DNA of 43,741 bases from Thermoanaerobacteraceae bacterium (GTDB taxonomy: Bacteria; Bacillota; Thermoanaerobacteria; Thermoanaerobacterales; UBA4877), in assembly GCA_030016635.1 (NCBI GenBank), contig JASEJQ010000016.1, positions 1 through 43,741 of the forward strand, written 5' to 3'. Positions 40,024 through 43,741 of this stretch are shown piece by piece. A model generated the notes under the pieces. It ran no database searches, had not been told where the DNA came from, and saw only the letters and a list, made by a program, of their open reading frames with translations. How positions within the stretch are numbered: the stretch's first letter is position 1; every line of letters begins with the position of its first letter. Position numbers and translations under genes: made by a program.

Positions 40024-42144
40024 ATGGGTATTAAAGATAAAATTCTTGATTATATGAACGGGGAGTCATATAGACCGCTGAGCATCAATGAGTTGATGAA
40101 ATCTTTTGATATACACAAAAGCGAGAAACAGCAGATAGAAAAATTACTTAAAGAGCTGGAAAAAGAGGGGAAGATTGTAAAAAACAGCAAAGGATTCTAT
40201 GGACTTCCACACCATATGGATATGCTCCCCGGGAAAATCCAGGGGAATGAAAAGGGTTTTGGATTTCTCATCAGGGACGATGGAGAAGCGGATATTTTTA
40301 TATCCTCATCCAATATGAATGGCGCAATGAACGGGGACAGGGTCCTCGTAAAATTGATAAGCGACGGTGAAGAGGGCAAGAGACAGGAAGGAGAGGTTAT
40401 AAGAATACTCAAGAGGGCTGTGACAAAGGTCATAGGTAGGTTTGAGTATAATAATAACTATGGATTTGTTGTGCCTGATGACAGGAGAATGTACTATGAT
40501 GTATTCATACCAAGAGATGGCTTTAACGGGGCAAAACACGGCTATAAGGTAGTGGCTGAAATTACAAGATATCCAGAACCACGCAGAAACCCTGAAGGCC
40601 GCATTGTGGAAATATTGGGGAATGAAGATGACATCGAGACCGAGATGATGGCAATAATCAAGATGCATGACCTTGAGGTGGAGTTTCCTGAGAAGGTGAT
40701 AAGGCAGGCTGAGGATATTGAAAATGAGGTTAAAGAAGAAGATATTGCAGGGAGACTTGACCTCCGGTATGAAAAAATTGTCACTATAGATGGGGAAGAT
40801 GCCAAGGATTTTGATGATGCTGTTTCCATAAAAAAACTTGATAATGGCAACTATCTCCTGGGGGTGCATATTGCGGACGTATCTCACTATGTAAAAGAGA
40901 AGTCTGCTATTGATAAAGAAGCCAGGAAACGTGGCACCAGTGTATATATGCCAGGACATGTTATACCTATGCTTCCTTTCAAGCTGTCCGATGGCCTGTG
41001 CAGCCTTAGGCCGGGTGAGGTAAGGTTAACGTTAAGCTGCATTATGGAAATAGATTCAAAAGGCAATGTCGTGAGGTATGATATAAAAGAAAGTGCTATA
41101 AAGAGCAAAGAAAGGATGACTTATACCCAGGTCTATAAAATCCTTGAGGAAGAGGATAAAGACTTAATGACAAGATATGATTACCTTGTGGACGATTTCA
41201 AGCTCATGAAGGAATTAGCCCTTATATTGAATGATAAAAGGCTCAAAAGGGGCAGCATAGAATTTGAAATACCTGAAACTCAGGTATTGCTGGATGAAGA
41301 TGGCTATCCTGTGGATATAACAAAACGAGAAAGGAATATAGCGCATCGCATTATAGAGGAATTTATGCTGGTATGCAATGAAACAATTGCTGAGCATGTA
41401 TTCTGGCTGCATTATCCGTTTATATACAGGATTCATGAAAATCCAGATATAGAAAGACTGTTGAATTTTAATAAGTTTATCCATAATTTTGGCCTTAGCA
41501 TAAAAGGCCTGGCCAGTGGAGAGGTGCACCCAAGGTCGCTTCAAGAACTCTTAAATAAGGTGAAAGATACGCCGGAGGAACTAGTAATAAGCACCCTTCT
41601 GCTGAGGTCTTTAAAACAGGCCAGGTATTCCCATGAACATGCCCCGCATTTTGCCCTGGCAGTAAAGTATTATACACATTTTACATCGCCAATAAGAAGG
41701 TATCCAGACCTTCAGATTCACAGGATTATTAAGGACATAATAAACGGCAGGATGGATGAAAAGAGAGTGAGATTCTATGAAAAGACCCTTGAAAAGATTG
41801 CCCAGGTAAGCTCAGAGATGGAGAGGGTGGCCCAGTCTGTAGAACGGGAATGTGATGACCTGGAAAAGGCAGTCTATATGAAAGATAAGATTGGTATGAC
41901 CTTTGACGGAGTCATATCCAGTGTAACCAATTTCGGTTTCTTTGTAGAACTCCAGAACACTGTGGAGGGACTGGTCACTTTGAGCAGTCTGAAGGATGAC
42001 TACTATCATTATATTAATGACCAGCATATTCTGATAGGGGAGCATACCAAAAAGATTTTCAACATTGGTGATAAGGTTAAGGTAACTGTATCTGCAGTAA
42101 ATGTGTCAAGAAGGCAGATAGATTTTGTATTGGAAGATGAGTAA
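40024..42144 (+). CDS. rnr: Ribonuclease R
   Basis: Processive 3'-to-5' exoribonuclease of the RNB family that degrades structured RNA and, in known systems, nonstop mRNA with the trans-translation machinery. The 706-aa protein has an N-terminal winged helix (about 1-65). Cold-shock domains follow (GNEKGFGFLI, and NYGFVVPDDRR). The RNB catalytic centre is TIDGEDAKDFDDAVS with HIADVSHYV. A C-terminal S1 domain has GVISSVTNFGFFVEL. The short spacer before ATG 40024 has no strong ribosome site, so translation may be coupled to the upstream gene. Confidence 0.97.
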   Translation: MGIKDKILDYMNGESYRPLSINELMKSFDIHKSEKQQIEKLLKELEKEGKIVKNSKGFYGLPHHMDMLPGKIQGNEKGFGFLIRDDGEADIFISSSNMNGAMNGDRVLVKLISDGEEGKRQEGEVIRILKRAVTKVIGRFEYNNNYGFVVPDDRRMYYDVFIPRDGFNGAKHGYKVVAEITRYPEPRRNPEGRIVEILGNEDDIETEMMAIIKMHDLEVEFPEKVIRQAEDIENEVKEEDIAGRLDLRYEKIVTIDGEDAKDFDDAVSIKKLDNGNYLLGVHIADVSHYVKEKSAIDKEARKRGTSVYMPGHVIPMLPFKLSDGLCSLRPGEVRLTLSCIMEIDSKGNVVRYDIKESAIKSKERMTYTQVYKILEEEDKDLMTRYDYLVDDFKLMKELALILNDKRLKRGSIEFEIPETQVLLDEDGYPVDITKRERNIAHRIIEEFMLVCNETIAEHVFWLHYPFIYRIHENPDIERLLNFNKFIHNFGLSIKGLASGEVHPRSLQELLNKVKDTPEELVISTLLLRSLKQARYSHEHAPHFALAVKYYTHFTSPIRRYPDLQIHRIIKDIINGRMDEKRVRFYEKTLEKIAQVSSEMERVAQSVERECDDLEKAVYMKDKIGMTFDGVISSVTNFGFFVELQNTVEGLVTLSSLKDDYYHYINDQHILIGEHTKKIFNIGDKVKVTVSAVNVSRRQIDFVLEDE

Positions 42145-42154
42145 ATATAATCCC

Positions 42155-42182
42155 TTGACAAAATGTTTAACCCTGTTATAAT
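42155..42182 (+). promoter_or_regulatory. Strong sigma-A promoter upstream of smpB
   Basis: TTGACA (42155-42160), 16-base spacer, TATAAT (42177-42182): both boxes are perfect consensus. Transcription would begin near 42189, that is, at or after the only in-frame ATG (42187) of smpB. This decides the start discussed for smpB. It may also drive ssrA. Confidence 0.8.
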
Positions 42183-42210
42183 ATAAATGCATGATAAGGG
42201 GGTAATCCAT

Positions 42211-42672
42211 ATAGAAGAAATCAAGATTATTGCCCAAAATAAAAAGGCATTTCATGATTATTTCATAGAAGAAACTTATGAGGCAGGTATCGTGCTTTCA
42301 GGTACGGAAGTAAAATCAATCCGCATGGGTAAGGTTAACATTCGGGACAGCTATGCGAAGATAGAAAACGGTGAGTTAGTCCTGTATGATATGCATATAA
42401 GTCCCTATGAAAAGGGCAATATCTTTAATAAAGACCCTTTGAGGCCCAGAAAGCTTCTTCTTCATAAAAGAGAAATATCCAAGCTAATAGGATATACCTC
42501 CAGAGAGGGCTTTACCATAGTACCGACGAAGGTATATCTGAAAAATGGCTTAGTTAAAGTAGAAATTGCTATAGCCAAAGGTAAAAAACTTTATGATAAA
42601 AGGGAAGCTATAGCAGAAAAGACTCTAAGAAGAGAGACAGAAAGAGAGTTTAAGGTTAAAAACCTCTATTAA
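42211..42672 (+). CDS. smpB: SsrA-binding protein SmpB, apparent AUA start
   Basis: Binds tmRNA and delivers it to stalled ribosomes. The core is standard: [32 protein letters not shown] in segments, then [10 protein letters not shown] and [12 protein letters not shown], and the basic C-terminal tail RREFE-like ([13 protein letters not shown]). No ATG, GTG or TTG lies where the protein should begin. AAGGGGG (42196-42202) stands 8 bases before ATA 42211, giving [13 protein letters not shown] as in relatives. The in-frame ATG 42187 is upstream of the ribosome site and about at the transcription start, so it would need a leaderless message. It ends 3 bases before ssrA. Confidence 0.93.
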   Translation: MEEIKIIAQNKKAFHDYFIEETYEAGIVLSGTEVKSIRMGKVNIRDSYAKIENGELVLYDMHISPYEKGNIFNKDPLRPRKLLLHKREISKLIGYTSREGFTIVPTKVYLKNGLVKVEIAIAKGKKLYDKREAIAEKTLRRETEREFKVKNLY

Positions 42673-42675
42673 TAT

Positions 42676-43027
42676 GGGGGCGTGCTGGTTTCGACGGGGG
42701 TAGCTTGAGATAGGAATAGCGGGTCGAGGTTCCATCAGCTCGTTAAACGGTGGGCATAAATATAAACGCAGACGATAATTTAGCTTTAGCTGCCTAATTT
42801 AAGGTAGCCGTCCACTTCAGGCATCCCGCCTCCTGAATGTTGGGCGTCGACGCGGCGGGGAACGGTTCTATCAAAGCTTTGAGATAGGATTGTATCTATG
42901 AAGCTAACCAATCTGGAATCCTGTCCCTGGGAGTCCGGTGCGGTGAATTCTAAATCAGGGACTGCACTCGGAGAAGTTCCTATCGGGGCACCTTCGGACA
43001 GGGGTTCAATTCCCCTCGCCTCCACCA
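42676..43027 (+). ncRNA. ssrA: tmRNA (transfer-messenger RNA)
   Basis: Rescues ribosomes stalled on broken mRNA and tags the product for proteolysis. The 352-nt gene starts GGGGGCG and ends CGCCTCCACCA, which pair as the tRNA-like acceptor stem; the 3' end has the T-arm GGGGTTCAATTCCCC and an encoded CCA. The GTGCTGGTTTCGACGG 5' block is diagnostic. The tag frame begins at GCA 42768 and reads ADDNLALAA, stop TAA 42795-42797. smpB lies immediately upstream and rnr before that. The small open frames inside it are not genes. Confidence 0.97.
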
Positions 43028-43480
43028 ACCTTATCACTGTCCATAAGATTAATTTTAAAAACGATATTTATTTTATCAGGATAGATTATTATCCTATCTA
43101 CGAAATTTTTAATGACATCCCTCTTTTTTTCAGGTTCACCGGTCAGTAGAATTTCTTTTGATTTTTGGAAATAATTTATTATGGTTTCTTCAGTAACCCA
43201 AGAATAATCTGCATTATTCAATTCTACCAGCCGCTGCTGGTATTGAGTCAGTTCAATCTTATATTGGTCCATTCTTTGTCTTGTAAGATTTTTGTCAGCA
43301 GTGCCATCTTCTATGGCATCTAAAAGTTTGTTAACTCTGGTATTTATTCCTTTTATTTTATCTTCTATGTGTTTTTTTCACTAACTGCTTTCTCAGAATA
43401 AGTTGTTACATATCCCATAAGCTTTTCGGTAATCATTTCCATACTTGTATTGCTAAAAATATTTTCCTGACTTTGACACT
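43006..43480 (-). pseudogene. C-terminal remnant of a large serine recombinase
   Basis: On the minus strand about 150 residues resemble the C-terminal coiled-coil end of large serine recombinases: EDKIKGINTRVNKLLDAIEDG, then ELTQYQQRLVELNN and GEPEKKRDVIKNFVDRIIIYPDKI. The upstream part (NIFSNTSMEMITEKLMGYV) is in another frame, with the shift near the seven-T run at 43372-43378. The catalytic N-terminal domain is absent. The frame ends inside the 3' end of ssrA. Such enzymes excise and integrate phages and conjugative elements, so this marks an old integration next to ssrA. Confidence 0.7.
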
Positions 43481-43523
43481 TGCAGCCTCAAAAAACCACT
43501 TTAAGGACTTAGAAACCGCATGA

Positions 43524-43741
43524 AATCAAGACCAGCATCTTGAAAATTTTAAAAAGGTAAACGGCGTCACAAGGCATGAAGTCCTCTTAAACCTCGGTAG
43601 AAAGAATGAGATTGAAAATAACCCCATGTATCAAAAGCTTGCTAAAAAGCTTCTGGAACTTTCGGGGATAGAAGAACACATCTTCTATCAAAACTATAAT
43701 CTCCTCAATATGAAAGTCGATGTAGTATTCTATGATGTAAC
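43524..43741 (+). mobile_element. Transposase fragment (IS1634/IS4-like), runs off the window
   Basis: An open frame begins after TGA 43521-43523 and continues past the right edge, without a usable start codon. It reads ENFKKVNGVTRHEVLLNLGRK, then MYQKLAKKLLELSGIEEHIF and NMKVDVVFYDVT. The VFYDVT strand with the first catalytic Asp is typical of IS1634-type DDE transposases. The N-terminus appears truncated, and the junction with the recombinase remnant is near 43490. Family assignment is from memory of the motif. Confidence 0.6.

Noticed and set aside
42786-43037. Minus-strand frame inside ssrA resembling often-annotated hypothetical proteins
   Set aside because: It lies opposite the tmRNA and its tRNA-like end; such frames are known false calls.
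42898-43149. Plus-strand 83-codon frame across the ssrA 3' end
   Set aside because: Most of it is tmRNA sequence; the remainder is antisense to the recombinase remnant.

Overview
The window is a stretch of low-GC Gram-positive, strictly anaerobic chromosome, most likely from a thermophilic or amino-acid-fermenting member of the Clostridia. The evidence is the combination of a selenocysteine-dependent glycine reductase operon, a bacterial V/A-type ATPase, a membrane pyrophosphatase, decayed spore-germination (gerA-type) genes and a CggR-led glycolytic operon. I cannot name the species. The order cggR-gap-pgk-tpiA-gpmI-eno-secG-(hppA)-rnr-smpB-ssrA is the usual Firmicutes backbone. The other blocks are metabolic modules placed next to it.

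Layout. 1-250: end of a thiolase and its terminator. 251-1423: no intact gene, with a HEPN-type remnant and a degenerate repeat. 1433-9853: nine-gene V/A-ATPase operon (G/H-like, I, K, E, C, F, A, B, D), ending in a terminator shared with a convergent Na+:alanine/glycine symporter gene (9877-11220, minus). 11600-11805: tandem glycine riboswitch with an intrinsic terminator. It leads the glycine reductase operon grdX-trxA-grdE-grdA-grdB-grdC-grdD (11818-18562). grdA and grdB each carry an in-frame UGA followed by a SECIS-like hairpin, so ordinary gene calling splits or truncates them. 18600-19251: remnants of gerAA and gerAC. 19407-24350: BMP-type lipoprotein and nucleoside-type ABC transporter. 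24518-28528: GntR regulator, then deoB, pyrimidine-nucleoside phosphorylase and deoC (nucleoside salvage). 28634-29977: rpoN interrupted by one amber codon. 30078-36988: the glycolytic operon. 37165-42672: secG, hppA, an HD-domain protein, rnr and smpB. 42676-43027: ssrA (tmRNA). 43006-43741: a decayed serine recombinase abutting the ssrA 3' end, then a transposase fragment running off the window.

How it fits together. The symporter can import glycine or alanine with Na+. The riboswitch senses glycine and presumably opens the grd operon, whose products reduce glycine to acetyl phosphate with electrons from the encoded thioredoxin. The ATPase rotor subunit K keeps the residues that bind Na+ in Enterococcus NtpK, and the pyrophosphatase has the K+-dependent signature, so a sodium-based energy economy is plausible. 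The BMP/ABC transporter and deoB-pdp-deoC would bring in nucleosides and feed their pentose into glycolysis, whose lower half is encoded just downstream under CggR. rnr, smpB and ssrA form a compact ribosome-rescue and RNA-decay module.

The most unusual points are the apparent AUA start of smpB, the single amber codon in rpoN, the palindrome that duplicates the grdC Shine-Dalgarno sequence, and two diverged copies of an unidentified repeat, one of them inside the grd operon.
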